From Pyxidicoccus fallax (GTDB lineage Bacteria; Myxococcota; Myxococcia; Myxococcales; Myxococcaceae): a DNA stretch of 43,909 nt. Location: NCBI RefSeq assembly GCF_012933655.1, contig NZ_JABBJJ010000065.1, forward strand, positions 1 to 43,909, in the 5' to 3' direction. Positions 8,221 to 15,143 of this stretch are shown piece by piece. The position numbers were made by a program, and so were the translations under genes. How positions within the stretch are numbered: the stretch's first letter is position 1; every line of letters starts with the position of its first letter. Below the pieces are notes generated by a model, which worked only from the letters and a program-made list of their open reading frames with translations, had not been told where the DNA came from and made no database searches.

Positions 8221-11200
8221 ATGACCCCGACGAAGTCTTCCCGCGCCCTGCTCCTGCTGCTGAGCGCCTGGCTCATCACCACCGGCTGCATCAACCCCGT
8301 GAACGAGGGTGAGCGGCCCTGTCCCTGCGCCGCGGGCTGGACGTGCTGCCCCGAGGAGCAGGTCTGCGTGGCGGATGCCACCCGGTGCCGGTTGCCGAAG
8401 CCCCCCACCGCGAGCGCGCCCTCCGCGCCGCGCGCGGTGGAGGTCACCCCGGCGGTCCGCGCGGCCACGCTCGGCTGGTCCGCGCCGGAGCATGACGGCG
8501 GCGGTCCCATCACCGGCTACCAGGTGGACGTCGACCCCATCGAGGTGGGCATGGTGGTGGCGGTGGACGGACTCACCGCCGAGGTGACGGGACTGCGCGC
8601 GGGCGCCACGTACCGCTTCACCGTGGCCGCGCGCAACGTGGCGGGTGTGGGCGCGTCCGTGAGCGTCGCGAGCGTGCGACTGCCCGATGTGCCCTCGGCC
8701 CCGGTGGGCCTCGCCGTGGAGCGCGGGGACGGTCAGGTGCGCGTCACCTGGCAGCGGCCTCCGTCGGACGGCGGCCTGCCCATCACCGGCTACGTGGTGA
8801 CGGCACACCCGCGCGGCGTGAGCGTCGCGGCGGACGGCGTGGAGGCAACGGCGGTGGTGCCCGAGCTCGTCAACGGCGAGGCCACCACCGTCACCGTGCG
8901 CGCCCTCAACGCGGTGGGCGCGGGCCCCGAGTCCGCCCCCTCCGCCCCCGTGGTCCCGGCCCGCAGGCCCGGTCCGCCGGCGTCCGCCGCCGCCGCGCCG
9001 GGCGTGCGCTCCATGTCCGTCTCCTGGAAGGCGCCGGACGACTCTGGAGGACTGCCCATCACCGGCTACGTGGTGACGGCCTCGCCGGGGGGCGCCCGCC
9101 AGGAGGTCGACGGCGCCACCACCTCCGCGGCCTTCACCAGCCTGGATGACGACACCGCCTACACCTTCGACGTGGTCGCGGTGAACGCGCTGGGCGAGAG
9201 CGCGGCGGCGGCGGCGGCGGGGCTCACGCCCGGACTTCCGGGCGCGCCCCGGGACGTGGAGGCGACACCGGGAGTGCGCTCCCTGACCGTGAAGTGGAGT
9301 CCGCCGGCCCTGGACGGCCGTGTGCCCCTCACCGGCTTCACCGTGACGGCGCAGCCGTCAGGCGTGAGCGTGGACGTGGGCCCAGACGCGCGCGAAGCCA
9401 CACTGGAAGACATCCCCAGCACGAAGGCGCAGACCCTCACCCTCACCGCGCGCAACGCGGTGGGCGTGGGCCCCGTCTTGCCGGCCGGAACAGTACGCGC
9501 GCGGCCCGCGCCCGTCGAGGTGACGCGGCTGGAGCTCATCCCGGAGGAGGGCGGCTGCCGCCACCTGTCCTACGACCTGCGCCAACCGGATGGAGAGCAC
9601 GCCAATATCCTGGTGGAAGTGGACACCGACGGAGATGGCTTCTTCACCCGCGCCACCCAGGCCGGTGCCACGATGTTCAGCGGTCTCCTCCGGCTGACCA
9701 CCTCCGCCCAGGGCATCCAACACATCTTCCGCTGGAATCGCGCGCGAGACGTGCCAGGCGCCACCGAAGCGGCCCGGGTGCGGCTCACCGCCACCGTGCC
9801 CGGCACCGTGCCGTCCATGCGCACGCTGACCGTGGCCCTGCCGGCCACCCCGCGGCGCTGCGAGGTGGACTACGACTCCAGCCGGGTGCAATGGGTGCCC
9901 GAGGATTCGTCGCGAACCGCGTACGACATGACGTCCGGAGACTTCACCGGCGACGGCAAGCCGGACCTCATGGTCTCCCACTCCGGCTCCCCCGGAATCA
10001 GCCTCCTGAAGGGGATGGGGAACGGTGGCTTCGACCGCCCGGTCACCTCTCACACCACGTTGACGGGCCAGAAGCTGTCTTCCGGAGACCTGAACCAGGA
10101 TGGGGTGCTGGACCTGGTCGCCGTCGACGTCGTCCAGGGGACAGGCCTGTACCTCCACGCGGCCCTCGGCGTGTACGGAGGGCTCCTCCAGGCGCCGATG
10201 ACGACCCCGCTGCGCAGCGGTGGCTTCTCGTACAGGTCCACCACGCCCCTGGTGCGCGACCTGGATGGGGATGGCGCGCCGGAAGTGGTGGTGGCCCAGG
10301 ACAGTGAGCTGTACGTGCTGCGACACACGGCTCACGGCGCGTTCACCGAGGTCGGGAGGTATTTCGCGGCCGCCGGCGGCCAGGCCCTGGGAGGGGACTT
10401 CGACCAGGACGGGCTGAGGGACGTGCTGGTCGTGGGCCGGTCCCTCCAGGCCTTCTATGGCAGGGGCCTGCTCGCCTTCACCCCGGTGTGGCTCGGAGAC
10501 ATGGCGGGCCTCATGGAATCCGTCATCTCCGCCGTGTCCGCGGACTTCAACGGCGACGGCGCTCCGGACATCGCGGCCACCGTGACGACGGACCTGGAGG
10601 TGCGCATCGAGGTTCGCCTCAATGACGGAACAGGACGCTTCGGGACGTCGCAGGTGGTCCACCGCTACGACCGGCAGGGCTGGGACGAATCCAGGAACCA
10701 GCTGACCACGGCGGACCTGGACGGCAACGGGACGCAGGACCTCATCCACGTCAACTGGTGGCGGGACGTCGTGAGCCTCCTGCTCGGACAGGGTGACGGC
10801 ACGTTCACGGTCCAGGAGCGGCCCTGCGGGCGGTACCAGGAGCGCGTCGTGGCGGCGGACTTCGACGGCAGCGGAGAGGCCGACCTCGGGCTGCTCTCCG
10901 TCGAGTCCCGCAGCGTGCGCGTGCTCCAGAACTTCGAGCGGCCCCACCGCATCGAGGCGGGAGACGAGTTCCTCACCGCGGACTTCGACGGGGATGGCTG
11001 GGACGACGTGGCCTCGGTGGTCGGTGACTCCGGCGTCCAGGTGCACCTCACCCGGGCCACGGGCGGCATGGTGCGCAAGGGGCCCTTCCTCGCACCGAGG
11101 GGCATGCTGGACATCGTGGCGGGGCGCTTCGACGCGGGACCCACGGTGGACCTGCTCGTCCTCACCCTGACGCAGTCCCTCACGCTGCTGCGGGGGAACG

Positions 11201-11991
11201 GAGACGGCACCTTCGCTCCGGGCGAGAGCCTGGTCTCGGGATTCCGCCCCATCAAGATGGCGGCGGGAGACATCGACGGCGACGGAGACCTGGACGTGGT
11301 CTTCACCGACCGGCGGCCGGACAGCGGCGAGGTTCCCAGCTACGACGTGCGGCTGCTGCGAGGCGCGGGAGACGGAACCTTCACGGTCGGCGCGGTGCTC
11401 GCCACCCATTCCGCGGTGCAGGCGCTGGCCATGGGGGACATGAGCAAGGACGGCCGCGCGGACCTGCTGGTGCTCAGGAGGGTGCACCCGGCCTTCGAGC
11501 TGGGCATCTACCACGGCCGGGCGGACGGCACGCTGGCCAAGGAGCGGGACTACTCCCCCTTTGGCGTCACCTGCTCGGCCTCGGAGCTGTTGGTTCACGA
11601 CCTCAACGCCGACGGGCACATGGACGTGTTCGTCTCCTGTGAGAGGGTGACGACTGGCACGGGGGCCGTGGGCGGCGTGCTCCCGCTGTGGGGGATGGAC
11701 GGCCCCTGGTTCAACCCACGGGTCTTCCAGCCGATGGGCGCCGGCGCGAGAGGGCTCGCCGCGCGGGACATCGATGGAGATGGAAGGCAGGACCTGCTGG
11801 TGACCTCCCAGTCCGGCGACGCCCTCTGCGCCTTCACGTCGGAAGAGTTTGGCGACTTCCAGGAGCGCGCCTGCTTCGAGGCCCTGCCCCAGGCGAACAT
11901 CGTCCTGCCGCTGGACCTGGAACATGACGGCATCACCGAGCTGCTGGTGGGCGGCGCCTCGCCCCACGCCACGCTGCTGCGCCCGCGGTGA
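8221..11991 (+). CDS. Large lipoprotein: four fibronectin-III domains and an FG-GAP/VCBS propeller
   Basis: A 1256-residue lipoprotein. ATG 8221 is preferred because GGAGG lies 9 nt upstream and the signal follows directly (lipobox ITTGC, Cys23). An in-frame ATG at 8149 overlaps the caspase stop (TGATG) and would add an arginine-rich 24-residue lead. A short cysteine-rich knot (residues 34-56, CPC...GWTCC...C...C) comes next. Four FN3 repeats occupy about 68-425, three of them with GG.PITGY.V. From about 540 to the end there are some 13 FG-GAP-type calcium loops of the form D.DGDG..D (for example DFTGDGKPDL, DIDGDGDLDV), as in VCBS/integrin-like propellers. A surface adhesion or binding role is inferred. 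It lies immediately downstream of the caspase gene and may share its operon. Confidence 0.85.
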   Translation: MTPTKSSRALLLLLSAWLITTGCINPVNEGERPCPCAAGWTCCPEEQVCVADATRCRLPKPPTASAPSAPRAVEVTPAVRAATLGWSAPEHDGGGPITGYQVDVDPIEVGMVVAVDGLTAEVTGLRAGATYRFTVAARNVAGVGASVSVASVRLPDVPSAPVGLAVERGDGQVRVTWQRPPSDGGLPITGYVVTAHPRGVSVAADGVEATAVVPELVNGEATTVTVRALNAVGAGPESAPSAPVVPARRPGPPASAAAAPGVRSMSVSWKAPDDSGGLPITGYVVTASPGGARQEVDGATTSAAFTSLDDDTAYTFDVVAVNALGESAAAAAAGLTPGLPGAPRDVEATPGVRSLTVKWSPPALDGRVPLTGFTVTAQPSGVSVDVGPDAREATLEDIPSTKAQTLTLTARNAVGVGPVLPAGTVRARPAPVEVTRLELIPEEGGCRHLSYDLRQPDGEHANILVEVDTDGDGFFTRATQAGATMFSGLLRLTTSAQGIQHIFRWNRARDVPGATEAARVRLTATVPGTVPSMRTLTVALPATPRRCEVDYDSSRVQWVPEDSSRTAYDMTSGDFTGDGKPDLMVSHSGSPGISLLKGMGNGGFDRPVTSHTTLTGQKLSSGDLNQDGVLDLVAVDVVQGTGLYLHAALGVYGGLLQAPMTTPLRSGGFSYRSTTPLVRDLDGDGAPEVVVAQDSELYVLRHTAHGAFTEVGRYFAAAGGQALGGDFDQDGLRDVLVVGRSLQAFYGRGLLAFTPVWLGDMAGLMESVISAVSADFNGDGAPDIAATVTTDLEVRIEVRLNDGTGRFGTSQVVHRYDRQGWDESRNQLTTADLDGNGTQDLIHVNWWRDVVSLLLGQGDGTFTVQERPCGRYQERVVAADFDGSGEADLGLLSVESRSVRVLQNFERPHRIEAGDEFLTADFDGDGWDDVASVVGDSGVQVHLTRATGGMVRKGPFLAPRGMLDIVAGRFDAGPTVDLLVLTLTQSLTLLRGNGDGTFAPGESLVSGFRPIKMAAGDIDGDGDLDVVFTDRRPDSGEVPSYDVRLLRGAGDGTFTVGAVLATHSAVQALAMGDMSKDGRADLLVLRRVHPAFELGIYHGRADGTLAKERDYSPFGVTCSASELLVHDLNADGHMDVFVSCERVTTGTGAVGGVLPLWGMDGPWFNPRVFQPMGAGARGLAARDIDGDGRQDLLVTSQSGDALCAFTSEEFGDFQERACFEALPQANIVLPLDLEHDGITELLVGGASPHATLLRPR

Positions 11992-12006
11992 GCCGCGGTG
12001 CTTCGT

Positions 12007-12035
12007 CGGGAGGAGGGCGGGGGGCCCTCCTCCTG
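12007..12035 (+). terminator. Terminator-like hairpin after the FG-GAP gene
   Basis: A 10-bp perfect stem (12009-12018 with 12024-12033), extendable at its base, with a G5 loop, starting 16 bases after the stop at 11991. No U-run follows, as is common in such GC-rich genomes. Confidence 0.6.
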
Positions 12036-12065
12036 GCGAGGTGCCTCCTCCGGGGACTCGGGGCA

Positions 12066-12090
12066 GGGGTGCTATCCTGCGTGGCACCCC
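12066..12090 (+). promoter_or_regulatory. Inverted repeat flanking a -10-like TATCCT
   Basis: A 7-bp inverted repeat (GGGGTGC at 12066-12072, GCACCCC at 12084-12090) encloses TATCCT (12073-12078), just 3 bases before the methyltransferase ATG at 12094. No Shine-Dalgarno is present. The arrangement suits either a repressor site over the promoter or a leaderless or short-leader transcript. Confidence 0.4.
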
Positions 12091-12093
12091 CGC

Positions 12094-12828
12094 ATGTCCC
12101 AGCAGCTCCCCACCCCGCCGGTGAAGGCGCGACAGGACGAGCCGTCCGATGACGCCGTGTCCTTCCCGACGCTCGTCGTCATCCGCGTGTACGCCGCGGT
12201 CCTGGAGCTGCTCACGCGGCTCGGTGATTTGGCGGTGGTGGTGTGGCGGCCCCGGCTCGTCGCGCCGTACCTGGGGCTGTGGCTGCGCGAGGTGCTCGTC
12301 TCCCCCTACCGGGTGCGGCGCTCCTTCGAGCTGACGCGCCTGCTGCACGCCAGCGGGCAGACCTTCAACGAGCTGATGTACGGCGAGACGCCGCTGCACA
12401 CCGCCGTGTGGCTCTTCCGGAAGGCGGGGCTCGACGGCGGCGGTCGGCTGGTGGACCTGGGCGCGGGGCGCGGGCGCACGCTGCTCGCGGCCCGGTGGCT
12501 GGGCGCCCAGGCGCTCGGGGTGGAGCTGCTCCAGGCGCATGTCGCGCTCGCGGCGGGTCCGCTGAAGCGCGCGGGCGCGGAGCTCGTCCAGGGAGACGCC
12601 GCGCACGCGGACCTCCAGGACGCCACCCACGTCTTCACCAACTGGACCGCCCTCACCCCGGAGACGCGGGCCCGGCTCATCGAGCGCTTCCGCACCTGCC
12701 GCCCGGGCACCCGCATCCTCACCGTGACGCGGCCGGTGGAAGCCCCGGGGTTCACCGTCCTCTCGCGCCACTGGCTGCTCTTCACCTGGGGAATCGAGCA
12801 GGTGTGGGTCCAGGAGTACCGGGGCTGA
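12094..12828 (+). CDS. Class I SAM-dependent methyltransferase, membrane-associated
   Basis: A 244-residue protein with a Rossmann methyltransferase core from about residue 90. Motif I is VDLGAGRGRTLLAA (120-133), followed by the acidic strand end GVELLQ, which would bind the ribose of S-adenosylmethionine, and motif IV-like THVFTNWTALTPETRARL. The layout (FNELMYGETPL before motif I) is reminiscent of DOT1-like bacterial methyltransferases. The first 75 residues contain hydrophobic stretches (VVIRVYAAVLELL, LAVVVWRPRLVAPYLGLWL), which suggest membrane attachment. The substrate is unknown. ATG 12094 has no Shine-Dalgarno; GC-rich sequence and a hairpin precede it. Confidence 0.8.
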   Translation: MSQQLPTPPVKARQDEPSDDAVSFPTLVVIRVYAAVLELLTRLGDLAVVVWRPRLVAPYLGLWLREVLVSPYRVRRSFELTRLLHASGQTFNELMYGETPLHTAVWLFRKAGLDGGGRLVDLGAGRGRTLLAARWLGAQALGVELLQAHVALAAGPLKRAGAELVQGDAAHADLQDATHVFTNWTALTPETRARLIERFRTCRPGTRILTVTRPVEAPGFTVLSRHWLLFTWGIEQVWVQEYRG

Positions 12829-12976
12829 GCGCCCGGAGGGGTGTTGCGCAACGCGAGAGCGGGTTCCGCGACGCCGCCGCGCAGGGTCGCGGGCTCGTCA
12901 GCTATCATCAGCCGCGACGCGGAACTTCCGGGCTCGCGACTCCGCGGCCCGTGACGAACATAGGAGCAGCAACGAA

Positions 12977-13249
12977 ATGAAGGCCTGGATTGCCGTGGTG
13001 GCGCTGGCGGTGGTTCCCCTGGTGGGCTGTGGTTCCTCGCGCGAGCTGAACAAGGCGCGCATCGCGGCGAACACGGCGAAGAAGGACGCGGACACGCTGC
13101 GCGCGGAGAACAACGCGCTCAAGGCCAAGGTGGCCGAGCTGGAGGGTGAAGTCGCCACGCTGACCAAGGAGCGCGACGAGCTGAAGGCCGCCGCCGAGCA
13201 GCCGGCCCCGGCCGCCGTGCCGGCCTCCGGCAAGAAGAAGAAGCGCTAG
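12977..13249 (+). CDS. Small coiled-coil lipoprotein, Lpp-like
   Basis: A 90-residue lipoprotein. The signal peptide ends at the lipobox LVGC (Cys18). Residues about 22-75 form one long predicted coiled coil with heptad-spaced Ala/Leu/Val (ARIAANTAKKDADTLRAENNALKAKVAELEGEV). A short Pro/Ala linker and a basic tail, KKKKR, end the protein. This is the plan of Braun-type lipoproteins, which link the outer membrane to peptidoglycan through a C-terminal Lys/Arg. Whether the tail is crosslinked here is inference. The start is supported by GGAG 10 nt upstream, and a -10-like TATCAT lies at 12903-12908. The next gene begins 7 bases downstream. Confidence 0.8.
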   Translation: MKAWIAVVALAVVPLVGCGSSRELNKARIAANTAKKDADTLRAENNALKAKVAELEGEVATLTKERDELKAAAEQPAPAAVPASGKKKKR

Positions 13250-13256
13250 GCCGGCC

Positions 13257-13694
13257 ATGGGTGGCAAGCGCACCACGGCGGTCCACGTGCACGACGCCTG
13301 CGACGTGTACGTGGGCCGGGCCTTCCGCGCCTACGCGAAGCCAAGCCCCATCAACCCGGTGCCGGGCCGCTTCGGCAATCCCTTCAAGCCCGGCGGCGTG
13401 CGCACGCCGGGCGCCATGCTGCGCGCCTACTTCGCCCCGTGGCTCGGGGCGCTGCCCGAGGACGAGCAGCAGCGCATCCGCGAGGAGGCCCTGCGCCGCA
13501 TGGGCCCCGAGGCGGACGCCATCGAGTCCTTCCGCTGGTACCTGGAATTGCGCGCGCGGCACGACGCGGACTACCGCGCGGACGTGCTCGCGCTGCGAGG
13601 CAAGCGCCTGGGCTGCTGGTGCAAGCCCGGCCCGTGCCACGCGGACGTGCTGTCGGAGTGGATCGACTCGCAGCCGGCGAGGAAGCGCGGGTAG
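13257..13694 (+). CDS. DUF4326 domain protein
   Basis: A 145-residue cytoplasmic protein. The family signature is visible as VYVGRAFRAY...INPVPGRFGNPFKPG near the N-terminus and LGCWCKPGPCHADVL at residues about 121-135. The conserved Cys/His cluster (CWC...CH) could bind metal. DUF4326 proteins are widespread in phages and bacteria and their biochemical role is not established. It follows the coiled-coil lipoprotein by 7 bases and is probably cotranscribed with it, but no functional link is obvious. Confidence 0.85.
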   Translation: MGGKRTTAVHVHDACDVYVGRAFRAYAKPSPINPVPGRFGNPFKPGGVRTPGAMLRAYFAPWLGALPEDEQQRIREEALRRMGPEADAIESFRWYLELRARHDADYRADVLALRGKRLGCWCKPGPCHADVLSEWIDSQPARKRG

Positions 13695-13708
13695 GCCCTG
13701 CGGGGACT

Positions 13709-14074
13709 TCAGCGGGACGAGAGGACGAACTGGTTGCCGTCCGGGTCCTTGAACATCGCGAAGGTGCCCCAGGGCTGCTTCTGGGGCGGCCCGGTGAACT
13801 CCACCCCGCGGGCGCTCAGCGTCTCGTACGTCTTCATCACGTCGTCGCTGGCGAACGAGCCGTTGAAGAAGCCGCCGATGCGGTTCTCATGGCCCTCGGG
13901 CGTGAAGAGGACGACGGACGTCTCGGCGCCGGGGATGCGCAGCTCAATCCACCGCTGCTTCTCGTTGAACTGCTGGTCCGTGGCCACCTTGAACCCGAGC
14001 TTCTCCGTGTAGAACGCGAGGGCCCGGTCCTGGTCGCTCACCGGGATGCTGACGAACTTCACCATCCGAATCAT
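13709..14074 (-). CDS. VOC/glyoxalase-superfamily protein
   Basis: A 121-residue single-domain vicinal-oxygen-chelate protein. The paired beta-alpha-beta-beta-beta modules are visible: VKFVSIPVSDQDRALAFYTEKLGFKVATD at the start, and TFAMFKDPDGNQFVLSS at the end, with the family's DPDGN turn. The usual first metal ligand position (a His after the first strand) is Ser/Pro here (VSIPVSD), so classical glyoxalase I metal binding is not certain. Members of this subgroup often act in resistance or remain unassigned. The start at 14074 has GGAGAG about 6 nt upstream. The gene is divergent from the winged-helix regulator, with two palindromic sites between them, so it may be that regulator's target. 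Confidence 0.85.
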   Translation of the reverse strand: MIRMVKFVSIPVSDQDRALAFYTEKLGFKVATDQQFNEKQRWIELRIPGAETSVVLFTPEGHENRIGGFFNGSFASDDVMKTYETLSARGVEFTGPPQKQPWGTFAMFKDPDGNQFVLSSR

Positions 14075-14154
14075 GTCCGCTCTCCACGCGCGCCACGCCG
14101 GACGCGCGGAGACCCAGGTATCGCGGAACGGCCGCCAGCGAAAGGCTCCGCACG

Positions 14155-14181
14155 GGCACTATAGTGTCAGGCACTATAGTG
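14155..14181. promoter_or_regulatory. Twin perfect palindromes, putative operator with overlapping -10 boxes
   Basis: Two copies of GGCACTATAGTG (14155-14166, 14170-14181), each containing the perfect 10-bp palindrome CACTATAGTG, with centres 15 bp apart. Because TATAGT reads on both strands of ACTATAGT, each palindrome could also serve as a -10 box in either direction. The site lies between the divergent VOC gene and the winged-helix gene (ATG 14197). Confidence 0.7.
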
Positions 14182-14196
14182 ATTTAAACCAGGGTC

Positions 14197-14496
14197 ATGA
14201 CTGCCATCCCCGTGGACGCCTACGTCCTCGAGACGCTGATGCCGGACCTGGTGGGTCACGACCGCTCCCCCTCCGCGTTCCTCGTCTATCTGCACCTGTG
14301 GTACCGCACGGCCGGTGCGAAGGAGCGCCGGTGCGCGGCGAGCCTCGCGCGGCTCGCGGAGGACACGGGCCTGTCCAAGAGCGCGGTGCAGGCCGCGCTG
14401 CGCCTGCTCAAGCGGCGCAAGCTGGTGAAGGCCGAGCGAGCGAGCCTCACCGCCGTGCCCGTCTACGAGGTTCTCCGCCCCTGGGTCCGCAAGTAG
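14197..14496 (+). CDS. Small winged-helix transcriptional regulator
   Basis: A 99-residue DNA-binding protein. A helix-turn-helix is clear at about residues 45-80 (SLARLAEDTGLSKSAVQAALRLLKRRKLVKAER), followed by a short wing strand pair (VPVYEVL). The fold resembles the GntR/MarR-like or helix-turn-helix_36 winged helices used in replication initiators and small repressors. There is no effector domain. It is preceded by twin palindromes that probably are its own operator, giving autoregulation and perhaps control of the divergent VOC gene. The leader from the proximal -10 would be only about 10 nt, and AGGG 2-3 nt before the ATG is a weak ribosome site. Confidence 0.8.
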   Translation: MTAIPVDAYVLETLMPDLVGHDRSPSAFLVYLHLWYRTAGAKERRCAASLARLAEDTGLSKSAVQAALRLLKRRKLVKAERASLTAVPVYEVLRPWVRK

Positions 14497-14501
14497 CCGG
14501 C

Positions 14502-14539
14502 CTCCGACATGTCGGCGCGTGCCTTCCGACACGTCGGAG
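14502..14539 (+). promoter_or_regulatory. Paired palindromes / hairpin, candidate sigma-54 enhancer
   Basis: CCGACATGTCGG (14504-14515) and CCGACACGTCGG (14526-14537) are near-identical 12-bp palindromes with centres 22 bp apart. Together they also form a 14-bp stem with one wobble pair and a 10-nt loop, starting 6 bases after the winged-helix stop, so they could terminate that transcript. Their position, about 78-100 bp upstream of a sigma-54-type promoter, is where activator binding sites normally lie. Confidence 0.6.
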
Positions 14540-14607
14540 ACTGCGGCGACACAGGCGAAAGCCCGTGTGATTCGGGGGAAAGGGCTCTCCGGAGAGCATC
14601 GGCGCCC

Positions 14608-14623
14608 TGGCACATGCGCTGCA
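14608..14623 (+). promoter_or_regulatory. Sigma-54 promoter (-24/-12) for the aegerolysin-like gene
   Basis: TGGCACATGCGCTGCA has the invariant GG (14609-14610) and GC (14621-14622) exactly 10 bases apart. It matches the TGGCAC -24 box fully and TGCA of the -12 box. Transcription would begin near 14634, some 60 bases before the ATG at 14695. Confidence 0.7.
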
Positions 14624-14694
14624 CAAGGGGATGGCACGCGCGGATGGAGGACGCAGTGGTCCCCGACGCGCCCTCCACCGCAAGGAGCCGTGCC

Positions 14695-15078
14695 ATGCCG
14701 ACCGTTTCCGTTCCCAAGCCCACCGATGTGAAGCCCTCGCCGCAGACCACCGAGAGCCTCGCCGCCAGCATCGTCAACCAGACCTCGGCGGACCTCGTCC
14801 TCGTGAAGTCGGCCAGCGCGCTTCCGTGGATTCAGCCGCCGCCGCAGGTCATCCAGGCCGGCAAGATTGGCCAGTTCAACAGCCCCGGCGACTTCTCCAA
14901 CGCCGCCAACGGTTACGTCGTCTACCAGGGGGCGAACGGCGCGACCTTCTCCCTGGAGTGGGCCATTCCCTCCGTCGGCAAGAACAGCATCACCTGGCAG
15001 GCGGAGGGTGGCCTGTCCGCGCAGGAGAGTGGCTCGCTGGACGGCTGGAACGTGTCGGCCACGTGGTTCATCTCCTGA
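14695..15078 (+). CDS. Small aegerolysin-like beta-sandwich protein
   Basis: A 127-residue protein. ATG 14695 is chosen because AAGGAG lies 7 nt upstream; the frame is open further up, but there it crosses the sigma-54 promoter. There is no signal peptide. After a Pro/Thr-rich lead (to about residue 20) the sequence alternates strands: ASIVNQTSADLVLVKS, then PPQVIQAGKIGQFN, ATFSLEWAIP, NSITWQAEG and a terminal LDGWNVSATWFIS. The opening motif and size resemble aegerolysins and related membrane-active or lipid-binding beta sandwiches, but the match is by eye and not decisive. It lies directly upstream of the sigma-54 activator gene (65-base gap), with its own sigma-54 promoter, so it is probably a regulated product, perhaps developmental or predatory. 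Confidence 0.6.
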   Translation: MPTVSVPKPTDVKPSPQTTESLAASIVNQTSADLVLVKSASALPWIQPPPQVIQAGKIGQFNSPGDFSNAANGYVVYQGANGATFSLEWAIPSVGKNSITWQAEGGLSAQESGSLDGWNVSATWFIS

Positions 15079-15143
15079 AGCGTCTGGGCCAGGGGACGGG
15101 CTTCGCGTCGCGGTAGACTCGAGCCGCACCGCCAGAGGACCTC

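Noticed and set aside
9358..12771. Long open frame (over 1100 codons) on the minus strand
   Set aside because: It mirrors the FG-GAP lipoprotein and methyltransferase genes, has shadow-type composition and no recognisable motif.
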